Positions 12,710 to 20,315 are shown, counted from the stretch's first letter. The stretch: 64,000 bases of DNA from Amycolatopsis sp. NBC_00345 (GCF_036116635.1 NZ_CP107995.1:5208001-5272000); one strand, 5' to 3'. Translations and numbers: made by a program. The notes: generated by a model not told the origin, from the sequence alone.

Positions 12710-13270
12710 GGACCACGGGTTGAGCCGCAGGATACGTTCGGCGTTGCCGTGCGCCACTCGTGCTTTGTCGGCGCGGGCGAGTGAGGCCGTGTGCATGAAC
12801 TCGGCCGCCTGTTCGCTTGACTCGAACGGATAGTCGATCGAGAACATCACGTTGTCGATGCCGATGGTCTGGATCGCGTCCATCAGCGCCGAGTGTGAGA
12901 ACACGCCGGACGTCGATGCGGAACAGCTGGGCGGGCAGGAGTTCGCCCATGTGCCCCATGATGATCCGGGCGCCGGGGAACCGGTCGAAGACGCCGCCGA
13001 AGATCAGCCGCAACGCGTGTCCGCCGGGTTCGGGTGGATGTACAACGCGATCCCGAGATCCTGCACGGCCTCCCATAACGGTTCGTACCGCGGCTCGTCC
13101 AGGTAATGGCCGAGCGTGTGGTCGTTGACGAGGGCGCCGCACAGGCCAAGTTCCAGCACGGCGCAGTTCGGCGACGGCCTGGTCCGGATCCTGCCGGGGC
13201 ACCGCGGCCAGACCTTGGAATCGGCCCAGGTGTTCGCTGATCACGGTCGCGAGGAAGTCGTGTGACGGAA
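12710..13270 (-). pseudogene. Decayed amidohydrolase (resorcylate-decarboxylase-like)
   Basis: Pieces of one amidohydrolase-2 protein appear in order on the minus strand but in changing frames: HDFLATVISEHLGRFQGLAAVP, then LCGALVNDHTLGHYLDEPRY with LGIALYIHPNP ending in a stop, then LIFGGVFDRFPGARIIMGHMGE, then FSHSALMDAIQTIGIDNVMF and the C-terminus AERILRLNP. At least three frameshifts separate them, and the first 70-100 residues with the first metal-binding motif are missing. The family decarboxylates or hydrolyses aromatic and related acids. The remnant lies downstream of a TetR gene and may once have been its target. Confidence 0.75.
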
Positions 13271-13279
13271 GGAATCCGC

Positions 13280-13828
13280 TCAAGTGGCGGCTGCGGACAT
13301 GAGGCCGGCGCAGAGCAGCCGAAGGTAGGCGTCAACCGCGGCTGCCCGCCGTTCGGCAGGGTGTTCGTTGACGGCGTGGATCAGGCCGCACAACAGTTTC
13401 AGCATGTTCTCGCCGGTCAGCGGCGGCTGTGGATGGGCCCGGCCCAGCAGCCGGGAGGTCGTCTCGACCAGTTCGGCCTTGGCTTGCCGCAGGGAGTCCC
13501 GCTCGTCGCCGACGGTGATCAGGACGGCGAACAGCCCGGGGCTCCCCAGCGCCACCGTCAGGGCTGCGCCGAGGAAGCCGGCCAGGGCGCGCTGGGCGTC
13601 CGGTTCGCGTTCGGCCTCGGCGGCCAGGCGATTGAGCTCGGCCACCGAGTCCTCGACCACGGCCTCCAGCATCGCCCGCTGGGTGGGGAAAAGGCGGTAG
13701 ACCGTGCCCACCCCGACACCCGCCCGCCGGGCGAGCGCGTTGAGGGTGAGGTCGGTCTCCCCCGCGGCGACGGCTTGCCTGGCCGTTTCGAAGATCTTCT
13801 CGTTGTTGCGTGCGGCGTCGGCCCGCAT
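13280..13828 (-). CDS. TetR-family repressor
   Basis: The protein has 182 residues with a helix-turn-helix at about residues 10-50 (LTLNALARRAGVGVGTVYRLFP). ATG 13828 has GGAGGAG just upstream. The C-terminal part matches the short effector domain of the same TetR subgroup as the other regulators here. It is divergent from an alpha/beta hydrolase gene, and the gap contains two GATA-N3-TATC sites. Downstream on the same strand is a decayed amidohydrolase that probably belonged to this unit. Confidence 0.85.
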   Translation of the reverse strand: MRADAARNNEKIFETARQAVAAGETDLTLNALARRAGVGVGTVYRLFPTQRAMLEAVVEDSVAELNRLAAEAEREPDAQRALAGFLGAALTVALGSPGLFAVLITVGDERDSLRQAKAELVETTSRLLGRAHPQPPLTGENMLKLLCGLIHAVNEHPAERRAAAVDAYLRLLCAGLMSAAAT

Positions 13829-13856
13829 GTCTCCTCCTGCACCGGCAAGACAAGTC

Positions 13857-13902
13857 GATAGATTATCGGATTTCCGTGCTACGGTGATTCGGATAGCTTA
13901 TC
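13857..13902. promoter_or_regulatory. Paired GATA-N3-TATC operators
   Basis: GATAGATTATC (13857-13867) and GATAGCTTATC (13892-13902) share the palindromic frame GATA-N3-TATC; the first extends to CGATA-N3-TATCG. Centres are 35 bp apart. Both lie in the 95-bp gap between the divergent TetR and hydrolase genes, where a TetR dimer would be expected. Confidence 0.6.
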
Positions 13903-13923
13903 AACTTTTGGCTGAGGAGTGGC

Positions 13924-14673
13924 ATGACCATCGTGTTCGTCCACGGTGTCCCCGAGACACCGTCGATCTGGAACGCAGTCCGCGGGCTCATCCCCAAGCC
14001 CAGCGTGGCGCTGCGCCTGCCCGGCTTCGGCAGCCCCCGGCCGGCCCACCTGCGCGACAAGGACGGCTACGCCACCTGGCTGGCCGAGGAGCTGCGGACC
14101 ATAGCCGGGCCGATCGACCTCGTCGGTCACGACTGGGGCGGCCACCTGACCATGCGGGTGGTCTCCGCCTACGAGGTTCCCGTCCGCAGCTGGGTTTCCG
14201 ACGTCGGCTACGGCTGGCACCCCGATTACCAGTGGCACGAGGCCGCCGCCCTGTGGCAGAAAAGCCCCGAGGGCGAACAGTCATTGGCCGGGCTGAGGGA
14301 GGCCGCCCCCGGCAGCGGGCACACCTTCGGCGACCTGCTTCAGCCTCGCGGCATGAGCCCCGAGCTGGGCCGCGAGGTCGACGCCGTCCACGACGAGGAG
14401 ATGAGCGCGGCCATCCTCGCCCTCTACCGGTCCGCGTGGCCCAACTTCCACGCCGACTGGGGCAAGGACCTCAACGGCCCCGTGCCCACCCCCGGGCTCC
14501 TGCTCGCCCCGACCGGGGACCCGATGGCCCGCCTGGACCTGGAGCAGGAGACGGCCGCCCGCCTGGGCGCCGAACTCCACGAACTGGACGGGCTGACCCA
14601 CTACTGGATGCTCCAGGATCCCGAACGCGGGGCGCGCGTCCTCCGCCAGTTCTGGGCCTCCCTCGACTCGTAA
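13924..14673 (+). CDS. Alpha/beta hydrolase, epoxide hydrolase-like
   Basis: The 249-residue protein has the N-terminal FVHGVPETPSIW oxyanion motif and the nucleophile elbow GHDWGGH at about residue 65, where the nucleophile is Asp. This is the pattern of epoxide hydrolases and haloalkane dehalogenases rather than of Ser esterases. The catalytic His is in LTHYWMLQDPER near the C-terminus. It is soluble and cytoplasmic. It is divergent from a TetR repressor and is its probable target. The substrate cannot be told from sequence. Confidence 0.85.
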   Translation: MTIVFVHGVPETPSIWNAVRGLIPKPSVALRLPGFGSPRPAHLRDKDGYATWLAEELRTIAGPIDLVGHDWGGHLTMRVVSAYEVPVRSWVSDVGYGWHPDYQWHEAAALWQKSPEGEQSLAGLREAAPGSGHTFGDLLQPRGMSPELGREVDAVHDEEMSAAILALYRSAWPNFHADWGKDLNGPVPTPGLLLAPTGDPMARLDLEQETAARLGAELHELDGLTHYWMLQDPERGARVLRQFWASLDS

Positions 14674-14681
14674 CCCGCTGA

Positions 14682-14731
14682 TTGGACGATTCGTCCAAGG
14701 TTGGATAGACTATCCGTACAACCTTGGACGA
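14682..14731 (+). promoter_or_regulatory. Operator array of the D-amino-acid operon
   Basis: TTGGACGA-T-TCGTCCAA (14682-14698) is a perfect 8-1-8 palindrome. TTGGATAG-A-CTATCCGT (14701-14717) has the same 8-1-8 layout starting 19 bp later, and a half site TTGGACGA follows at 14724-14731. The set lies directly ahead of the DauR-like regulator start (14756), which points to autoregulation. Confidence 0.65.
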
Positions 14732-14755
14732 ACGTCGCAGAGCAGGAGACCCCTG

Positions 14756-15400
14756 GTGCCAGCCGAGAAGGCCAACGAGAACGGCGATGAGCACCTCCTC
14801 GCCGAGGCCGAGAAGATCGCGGTCGCGCTGGGGCGGATGTTCCCCGGGATCTGCGAGGTGGTGCTGCACGATCTGCGCGATCCGGCGCACGCCATCCGCG
14901 CGATCGAGAACAACCTGTCCGGCCGGCAGGTGGGCGACGCGGCCACCGAACTCGGGCTGGCGCGCATCGAGGATCCGGGCTACCCCAGCGTCATCCAGAA
15001 CTACGCCAACCGGTTCCCGGACGGGCGGCCCGCCAAGAGCACCTCGATCGGGATCAAGAACGCGGCCGGGGAGTACATCGCCGCGCTGTGCCTGAACCTG
15101 GACGTTTCGACGCTCTCCCCCGTCACGCTGGCGTTGTCCAACCTGGTGGCGATCGACCCGGAGCACCACGACGTGCCGCTGGAGACGTTGCGCGACCGGA
15201 CCCGCCGGGAGCTGCGCGAAGTCGTCGAGACCGCCGCGGCCGAGCGTTCCTCCACGCCGCGCGCGCTTTCCCGCGACGCCAAGAAGGACCTCGTCCGCCG
15301 GCTTTACGACGACGGCTACTTCGATTCCCGCAACGCCGCCCAGGCCATCGCCGACCTCCTCGGCATTTCCCGCGCCAGCGTCTACGCCTACACGAAATGA
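14756..15400 (+). CDS. DauR/YheO-like transcriptional regulator
   Basis: This 214-residue protein has the YheO-like PAS domain (about residues 15-125, FPGICEVVLHDLRDPAHAIRAIENN in the middle) and a C-terminal HTH of the HTH_22 type (about 165-214, NAAQAIADLLGISRASVYAYTK in parts). The family includes DauR of Pseudomonas, which controls D-arginine catabolism genes. GTG 14756 has AGGAG seven bases upstream. It overlaps the next gene by ATGA and heads an operon with RidA and a D-amino acid lyase, which fits a role in sensing a D-amino acid or its imine. Confidence 0.85.
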   Translation: MPAEKANENGDEHLLAEAEKIAVALGRMFPGICEVVLHDLRDPAHAIRAIENNLSGRQVGDAATELGLARIEDPGYPSVIQNYANRFPDGRPAKSTSIGIKNAAGEYIAALCLNLDVSTLSPVTLALSNLVAIDPEHHDVPLETLRDRTRRELREVVETAAAERSSTPRALSRDAKKDLVRRLYDDGYFDSRNAAQAIADLLGISRASVYAYTK

Positions 15401-15789
15401 GCCCGATGACCGTCACCACCGCCGACTGCCCTCAGCTGACCCCGCCGGGCGGCCATTACTCGCACGTCGCCGTCCACCATGGTGTCGCGTACCTCTCCGG
15501 ACAGCTTCCCCTTACACCAGAAGGGACTCCGCTGGCCGGTGAGCCCTTCGAGGTCCAGGTCCGGCAGGTGCTGGACAACCTCGACGCGTGCCTGGCCACG
15601 GCCGGCAGCAGCCGCGAACAGCTGCTGTCGGTCGCCGTGTACGTGACCGACATCGGCGACTGGCCGTCGTTCGACCGGCTCTACGGGGCGTGGCTCGGGA
15701 CGGCGCGGCCCGCCCGCGTGGTCGCCGGCGTTCAGGAGCTGCACTACGGATCCGCGGTGGAGGTGCAGGCAATTGCCGCCGTCGGCTGA
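15397..15789 (+). CDS. ridA: RidA-family imine deaminase
   Basis: This 130-residue protein is a member of the RidA/YjgF/UK114 family, which hydrolyses reactive enamine/imine products of PLP enzymes to keto acids and ammonia. The family pattern is visible: YLSGQLPLTPEG near the N-terminus, QVLDNLDACLATAGSS, VYVTDIGDWPSF and a C-terminal EVQAIAAV. The ATG at 15397 overlaps the upstream stop as ATGA; a second ATG lies at 15406. The partner enzyme next door makes 2-aminoacrylate or similar imines from D-Ser or D-Thr, so RidA here is likely a dedicated detoxifier. Confidence 0.85.
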   Translation: MSPMTVTTADCPQLTPPGGHYSHVAVHHGVAYLSGQLPLTPEGTPLAGEPFEVQVRQVLDNLDACLATAGSSREQLLSVAVYVTDIGDWPSFDRLYGAWLGTARPARVVAGVQELHYGSAVEVQAIAAVG

Positions 15790-16918
15790 TCCCTTCGCGG
15801 GCCCGGACACCCCGTTCGCACTGCTCGACGTCGCCAAGGTCAAGCGCAACATCGCCCGGCTGGCCGCGCACACCGGCGAGCTCGGGGTCGCCCTGCGCCC
15901 GCACCTGAAGACCGCGAAGTCCCTCGAAGTCGCGGCCCTGGCCCACGGTGGCGAGCCCGGCCCGATCACCGTTTCGACGCTGGCCGAAGCCGAAGCCTTC
16001 GCCGACGGCGGATACCGCGACATCCTTTACGCGGTCGGCATCGACCCGCACAAACTCCCGCGCGTGCTCGCCTTGCTGCGACGCGGGATCAAGCTGAGCA
16101 TCCTCCTCGACAGCACGACGCAGGCCTGCGCGGTGCGGGATGCGGCGGCCGCGGCCGGGATGCCCATCCCGGCGCTGATCGAGATCGACTGCGACGGGCA
16201 CCGCGGCGGCTTCCCCGTCGACCACCCCGCGCTGGTCGAAACCGGCCGGATCCTCGCCGAAAGCGGCAGCCTCGCCGGAGTTCTCGCGCACGCCGGCGAG
16301 TCCTACTTCGCCCCGAGCCTTGCCGGACAACGCGAAGCCGCCCACCACGAACGGGACGTCGCCGTCGCCGCCGCGCAGCTGTTGCGCGACAACGGACTCG
16401 AGGTCACCACCGTCAGCGTCGGATCCACCCCGACCGCGCACGCGGCGACGGACCTCACCGGCGTCACCGAAGTCCGCGCCGGCAACTACGTCTTCTTCGA
16501 CCTGGTGATGGCCGGCCTCGGCGTCTGCGCGGTCGAAGACCTCGCACTGTCCATTGTGGTCACCGTGATCGGCCATCGCCCGGACCACGGGTGGATCCTC
16601 ACCGACGGCGGCTGGATGGCGATGTCGCGCGACCGCGGCACCGCGCAACAGGCCGTCGACCAGGGCTACGGGCTCGTCACCGACCTGGCCGGCACCCCGA
16701 TCCCGGGCCTGCTGATGACCGGAGCCAGCCAGGAACACGGAATCCTCTCCGGCCGCGACGGCGCGGTGCTGCCCGATCTGCCGATCGGCACCCGGCTGCG
16801 CATCCTGCCCAACCATGCCTGTGCCACCGCGGCACAGCACCGGGGTTACCACGTCATCGACTCCGGCGGGGCCACGCCCGCGATCCAGGCGTTCTGGGAA
16901 CGCGTCAGCGGCTGGTGA
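15773..16918 (+). CDS. D-threonine aldolase / D-serine dehydratase-like PLP enzyme
   Basis: The 381-residue protein has the alanine-racemase-type PLP barrel (about residues 1-250) and the D-serine dehydratase-like C-terminal domain. The PLP lysine lies in LRPHLKTAKS (residue about 45). The zinc-binding His and Cys of the family are in LPNHACATAAQH near the C-terminus, and the DGGWMAMSRD segment is also typical. It should act on D-Ser, D-Thr or a 3-hydroxy D-amino acid. The start is a TTG at 15773, overlapping ridA by 17 bp, with GGAGG ten bases upstream. Third gene of the DauR-like operon. Confidence 0.85.
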   Translation: MPPSADPFAGPDTPFALLDVAKVKRNIARLAAHTGELGVALRPHLKTAKSLEVAALAHGGEPGPITVSTLAEAEAFADGGYRDILYAVGIDPHKLPRVLALLRRGIKLSILLDSTTQACAVRDAAAAAGMPIPALIEIDCDGHRGGFPVDHPALVETGRILAESGSLAGVLAHAGESYFAPSLAGQREAAHHERDVAVAAAQLLRDNGLEVTTVSVGSTPTAHAATDLTGVTEVRAGNYVFFDLVMAGLGVCAVEDLALSIVVTVIGHRPDHGWILTDGGWMAMSRDRGTAQQAVDQGYGLVTDLAGTPIPGLLMTGASQEHGILSGRDGAVLPDLPIGTRLRILPNHACATAAQHRGYHVIDSGGATPAIQAFWERVSGW

Positions 16919-17415
16919 TCCAACGCTCCACATTGTCCTCGACCGCGGTCAACGGCAGCGCGCCGGAGCCGAGGACGAGTTCGTGGAAGTCGCGTACGTC
17001 GAAGCCGGCGCCCAGCGCTTGTTCGGCCCGCTCACGCAGCTGCCACAGCTTGCGCCAGCCGAGCCGGTAACCGAGGTGTCCTCGGCCTGGTGTCCAAACC
17101 GGACCCGTTGTACCGGTACCGGCCGATCGGGTTCTGCCGCGTCGGCGGCTCGTAGTACCCGAAGGACATGCCCGCTTCAAGGGCGCGCCGGTAATTCGGG
17201 CTCACCACCGTCGAATCCCGCCTCCGCGCGTACCTCCGCCACCTGTTCGAGCCCGAGTTCGTGTACTTCCTCGGGGGTGATGGCGAACGTCGCGTGGCTG
17301 GCGACCAGCTGCCGGTACGCCTCTTCCCCGCCGGGGTACTGAGCCAGGCCGACGCGATCGACGGCCGTCTCCTCCGCCGGGCCGCTCAAGTCGTTCGAGT
17401 CTGGGCAGCTCGCCC
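16905..17415 (-). pseudogene. Decayed DUF885 protein
   Basis: Fragments of a DUF885 protein lie in order but out of frame on the minus strand. There is VGLAQYPGGEEAYRQLVASHATFAITPEEVHELGLEQVAEV in one frame, a MSFGYYEPPTRQNPIGRYRYNG piece in another, and the C-terminal HLGYRLGWRKLWQLRERAEQALG through LGSGALPLTAVEDNVERW in a third. The middle of the gene, including the HExxH-like metal motif, is deleted. The 3' end overlaps the convergent D-amino-acid enzyme by 14 bp. The parent is a large secreted or cytoplasmic metallo-hydrolase-like family of unknown function. Confidence 0.7.
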
Positions 17416-17483
17416 ATCGGGAGCCACCTCGAGATGTCGCGTCCGCCTCGCCGCGGCCGCGACATGTGTCACCCGCGCCGGGC

Positions 17484-18098
17484 TCAGCGGTAGTTGTTCC
17501 AGAGCTTCCTGATCGTGGCCCAGGTCGGCTTCGGGCCGGGCAGCGGCGTGGCGTTCGGGGCGCGCAGGCCGTCCAGGACGATGCCGAGGGTGCGCCCCCG
17601 CAGCGTCGCCGAGCGCATCCCGTCCAGCTCCGGGTGGCTGCGAAGCTCAGTGAGCAGCAGGACGACGTCGTGGGCGGTGATGTCCGCACGCAGGACCCCG
17701 GCGGACTGGGCGTGTGTCACCAGGCGCTGGACCTGGTCGCGCGCCGCCCGGCTGGCAGCCAGGATCTCGTCGGTGACCGGGAACGCCTTGCCGGGCGCCG
17801 GGGCGCCGGACAGGCCCGCGTCGAGGCAGGCGTGGAGGAACGACGTGAAACCGTGCCACGGGTCCGGGTCGGCGAGCCCGCGCAGCGCCTCGACCCCGGT
17901 CTGCACGATGTTGTGCTTCAGCAGCTCGCGCATCAGGTCCTCCTTCGCCGGGTAACGGCGGTAGAGGGTGCCCATGCCGACGCCGGCGCGGGCGGCGATC
18001 GCGGAGACCGGGGCGTCGGCGCCGTGCTCGAGGAAGACCGCGCGGGCGGCGGCCAGGATACGGTCGTCGTTGCGGAGTGCGTCGGAGCGGCGGGCCAT
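17484..18098 (-). CDS. TetR-family repressor
   Basis: A 204-residue regulator with the helix-turn-helix at about residues 12-55 (APVSAIAARAGVGMGTLYRRYP). The C-terminal domain resembles that of other TetR proteins with short-chain dehydrogenase targets. It starts at ATG 18098 and is divergent from an SDR gene. A 22-bp palindrome sits in the 85-bp gap at 18144-18165 and is the obvious operator for both genes. Confidence 0.85.
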   Translation of the reverse strand: MARRSDALRNDDRILAAARAVFLEHGADAPVSAIAARAGVGMGTLYRRYPAKEDLMRELLKHNIVQTGVEALRGLADPDPWHGFTSFLHACLDAGLSGAPAPGKAFPVTDEILAASRAARDQVQRLVTHAQSAGVLRADITAHDVVLLLTELRSHPELDGMRSATLRGRTLGIVLDGLRAPNATPLPGPKPTWATIRKLWNNYR

Positions 18099-18143
18099 GG
18101 CGAAAGACTAGCCGAGACCCGCGCGGGGAGTGTTAGAGTGAAG

Positions 18144-18165
18144 CGGAACGGAGCGCTCCGCTCCG
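18144..18165. promoter_or_regulatory. 22-bp TetR operator palindrome
   Basis: The left arm CGGAACGGAGC (18144-18154) and right arm GCTCCGCTCCG (18155-18165) are reverse complements with a single mismatch. The site lies just ahead of the SDR start (18184) and downstream of a TTAGAGT-like -10 element, a good position for repression. Confidence 0.65.
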
Positions 18166-18183
18166 TACTGGAGGGAACCCATC

Positions 18184-18975
18184 GTGACCAGCAGGATCTT
18201 GCAGGGACGGACCGCGTTCGTGACCGGGGGCAGCCGCGGGATCGGGGCGGCGATCGCGCGGGCGCTCGGCGAGCACGGCGCCGACGTCGCGGTGAACTAC
18301 CACTCGAACGCCACGGCGGCCGAGGCCGTGACCGCGCACGTCATCGCGAACGGCGGCAAAGCCGTTGCGGTGCAAGGGGACGCGGGTGACGCCGGCGACG
18401 TCGAGCGGATGACCGAGCAGGCGCGGGCCGCACTCGGGGACATCAACGTGCTCGTCTGCAACGTCATCGGCGACACCCGCGCGCTCGGCGCGCTGTTCCG
18501 CGCGTCCGGGTCCGTTGTGGACACGATGGACCGGGTCCGCGGCGTCCGCGAGGTCACCACGACGGCACTGGACGCCGCGCTGCTCCCCTGTCACTTCGTC
18601 GTGCCGCAGATGCGACGGCGCGGCGGCGGGTCGATCGTGTTCATCGGCGCGTCCGGCACGCACTCCTCGACGCCGGGGCTGGCGGAGCTCTCCGTGGCCA
18701 AGAGCACGCAGGACGCCGTGGCCCGCTCGCTCGCGGTGGAACTGGCGCCGGACGGCATCCGCGTCAACACCGTCGCGCCCGGACTGGTGCCGACCGACGC
18801 GAACGCCGGGCCGCACCAGGAGCAGATGATCCAGCGGGTCGAGGGCGTCACCCCGGCCGGCACAGTGACCACAGTGGACGAAGTGGCCGACACCGTCGTG
18901 ATGCTGGCCGGCGACCTCGGCCGCCGCGTCACCGGTGTCTTCGTGCCCCTGGACGGCGGCCGGACCCTGACCTGA
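18184..18975 (+). CDS. Atypical short-chain dehydrogenase (catalytic Tyr lost)
   Basis: This 263-residue SDR protein has the N-terminal cofactor motif TGGSRGIG and the usual layout of the Rossmann fold. The family's YxxxK catalytic pair is broken: the segment reads AELSVAKST, so Leu stands where Tyr is expected while Lys is kept. The NAG motif is also changed (CNVIG). The Ser in IGASG remains. It may bind a nucleotide without reducing a substrate, or use another residue. GTG 18184 has GGAGG upstream (18170-18174). It is divergent from a TetR repressor with a clear palindrome between them. Confidence 0.75.
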   Translation: MTSRILQGRTAFVTGGSRGIGAAIARALGEHGADVAVNYHSNATAAEAVTAHVIANGGKAVAVQGDAGDAGDVERMTEQARAALGDINVLVCNVIGDTRALGALFRASGSVVDTMDRVRGVREVTTTALDAALLPCHFVVPQMRRRGGGSIVFIGASGTHSSTPGLAELSVAKSTQDAVARSLAVELAPDGIRVNTVAPGLVPTDANAGPHQEQMIQRVEGVTPAGTVTTVDEVADTVVMLAGDLGRRVTGVFVPLDGGRTLT

Positions 18976-19416
18976 TCAGGCCTGACGCGCCGTCGCCATC
19001 GCGCGCTCGGCCTCCCAGAACGCGCGCATGGACTTGATCAGCCCGTCGTCGCCGACGCGGTAGACGAACACCCCGTCGGTGTCGACGCGGTAGCCGCCCT
19101 GCAGGAACGTGGTGATGGTGCCGACGTTCGCCACCTCGCCGCCGGCGGCGAACGAGTCGCGGATGACGAACTCGAAGCGCTCGACGTGCGCGATGGTCTT
19201 GTCCCAGAACGCCCCGATGCCCTCGTGCCCGGCGTGGCCCTGGCCGGTCTCGTCGAGCATCGACGAGCCGACCGGGTCCTCCACCAGGGCGTCGGGCGCG
19301 AACAGCGCCAGCCAGCCGTCCCTGTCGCCCGCCGCCACCGCCGTCATCGAGCGGTACGCGGCGACGCGCGCCGGCGGCTGCTCGGCCGCGGTGTCCCAGC
19401 TGACCTCGACTCCCAT
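18976..19416 (-). CDS. SnoaL/NTF2-like protein
   Basis: This 146-residue protein has the NTF2-like layout: helix-rich N-terminus, VAAGDRDGWLALFAPDALVEDPVG, then GHEGIGAFWDKTIAHVERFEF and a beta-rich C-terminus. The family covers ketosteroid isomerase-like and SnoaL-like enzymes as well as non-catalytic binders. The start at ATG 19416 leaves one base to the stop of the upstream luciferase-like gene, so the two are co-translated. A role in the same oxidation pathway as the F420-dependent monooxygenase is inferred. The substrate is not known. Confidence 0.75.
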   Translation of the reverse strand: MGVEVSWDTAAEQPPARVAAYRSMTAVAAGDRDGWLALFAPDALVEDPVGSSMLDETGQGHAGHEGIGAFWDKTIAHVERFEFVIRDSFAAGGEVANVGTITTFLQGGYRVDTDGVFVYRVGDDGLIKSMRAFWEAERAMATARQA

Positions 19417-19417
19417 G

Positions 19418-20293
19418 TCACTCCTCGAATTTCGCGATGACCTCGGCGCCGAACTTCCGGATCGCGTCGAGCTTCGGGCCCACCTCGGCGTCGAAGCCGA
19501 CGCCTTCGAACACCCACGGCATCGTGATGATGTCGGTGACGCCGGCGTCGGCCTGCTCGTGATAACCGTCGAGGCCGAACCGGTCAATGCACACGGCCTG
19601 GTACTCGAACGGGTCGTTCTCCCGGCCGCGTTCGGCGAGCAGCTCCTTGAGCCGCGCGATGGTGGTGCGCAGGTCGTCGAGCTTCATCATCGCCGAGGAC
19701 CAGCCGTCGGCGACCCGCGCGGCGCGGCGCAGCGCGACCTCGGTGTGGCCGCCGATGTAGAACGGCACCCGCTTCGGCGGCGCCGGGCTCATCTGCAGCT
19801 TGTCGAAGTCGAAGAACTCGCCGTGGTACTCGACCATGCCGCCGTCGAGGATCAGCCGCATCGCGTCGATCGCCTCGTCCACGCGCTTGCCGCGCTTCTC
19901 GTACGGCGCGCCGCACCACTCGAACTCCTCCGGCGACCAGCCGACGCCGAGCCCGAGGCCGAACCGGCCGCCGGTCAGCGCCGCGACCGAGTTCACCTGG
20001 CGGGCGAGCAGCACCGGGTTACGCGAACCGAGCTTGAGCACGGAGGTGTAGAACTCGATGCGCTCGGTCACCGCGCCCATCGACGCCGTCGCGACCAGCG
20101 GGTCGACCCAGGGCGTGTCCGCGGTCCAGAACCGGCTGCCGTCGGGTGTGTACGGATAGTCCGCGGACACCTGCTCCGAGTAGAACAGCGAGTCCGGCAG
20201 GACGATCGAGGAGAAACCGGCCTCCTCGGCGGCGCGGGCCAGCTCGCCCAGCTGATCGAGGGGGTTCATCGCGATCGACAGGGAGAACTTCAT
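19418..20293 (-). CDS. F420-dependent luciferase-like (LLM class) oxidoreductase
   Basis: The 291-residue protein is a TIM-barrel luciferase-like enzyme of the F420-dependent class. Visible family markers are the N-terminal FSLSIAMNPLDQLGELARAAEEAGF, the LLARQVNSVAALTGGRFGLGLGVGW block and PPKRVPFYIGGHT. These enzymes oxidise alcohols or reduce enoyl or keto groups with F420. ATG 20293 has no Shine-Dalgarno. Instead a TATAGT -10 hexamer lies six bases before it, so the mRNA is probably leaderless. A KstR-type site overlaps that hexamer. The NTF2-like gene follows at one base. Confidence 0.85.
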   Translation of the reverse strand: MKFSLSIAMNPLDQLGELARAAEEAGFSSIVLPDSLFYSEQVSADYPYTPDGSRFWTADTPWVDPLVATASMGAVTERIEFYTSVLKLGSRNPVLLARQVNSVAALTGGRFGLGLGVGWSPEEFEWCGAPYEKRGKRVDEAIDAMRLILDGGMVEYHGEFFDFDKLQMSPAPPKRVPFYIGGHTEVALRRAARVADGWSSAMMKLDDLRTTIARLKELLAERGRENDPFEYQAVCIDRFGLDGYHEQADAGVTDIITMPWVFEGVGFDAEVGPKLDAIRKFGAEVIAKFEE

Positions 20294-20301
20294 GCCCGGA
20301 C

Positions 20302-20315
20302 TATAACCTGTTCTA
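20302..20315. promoter_or_regulatory. KstR-type box TnnAACnnGTTnnA
   Basis: TATAACCTGTTCTA fits the KstR consensus TnnAACnnGTTnnA at every defined base. The site overlaps the -10 hexamer of the leaderless luciferase-like gene, a natural position for repression. KstR controls sterol degradation in Mycobacterium and Rhodococcus. No kstR gene is in the window, so the regulator is inferred. Confidence 0.55.

Noticed and set aside
12572..12904. Stand-alone 110-residue protein
   Set aside because: It is the C-terminal fragment of the amidohydrolase pseudogene continued into non-homologous sequence.
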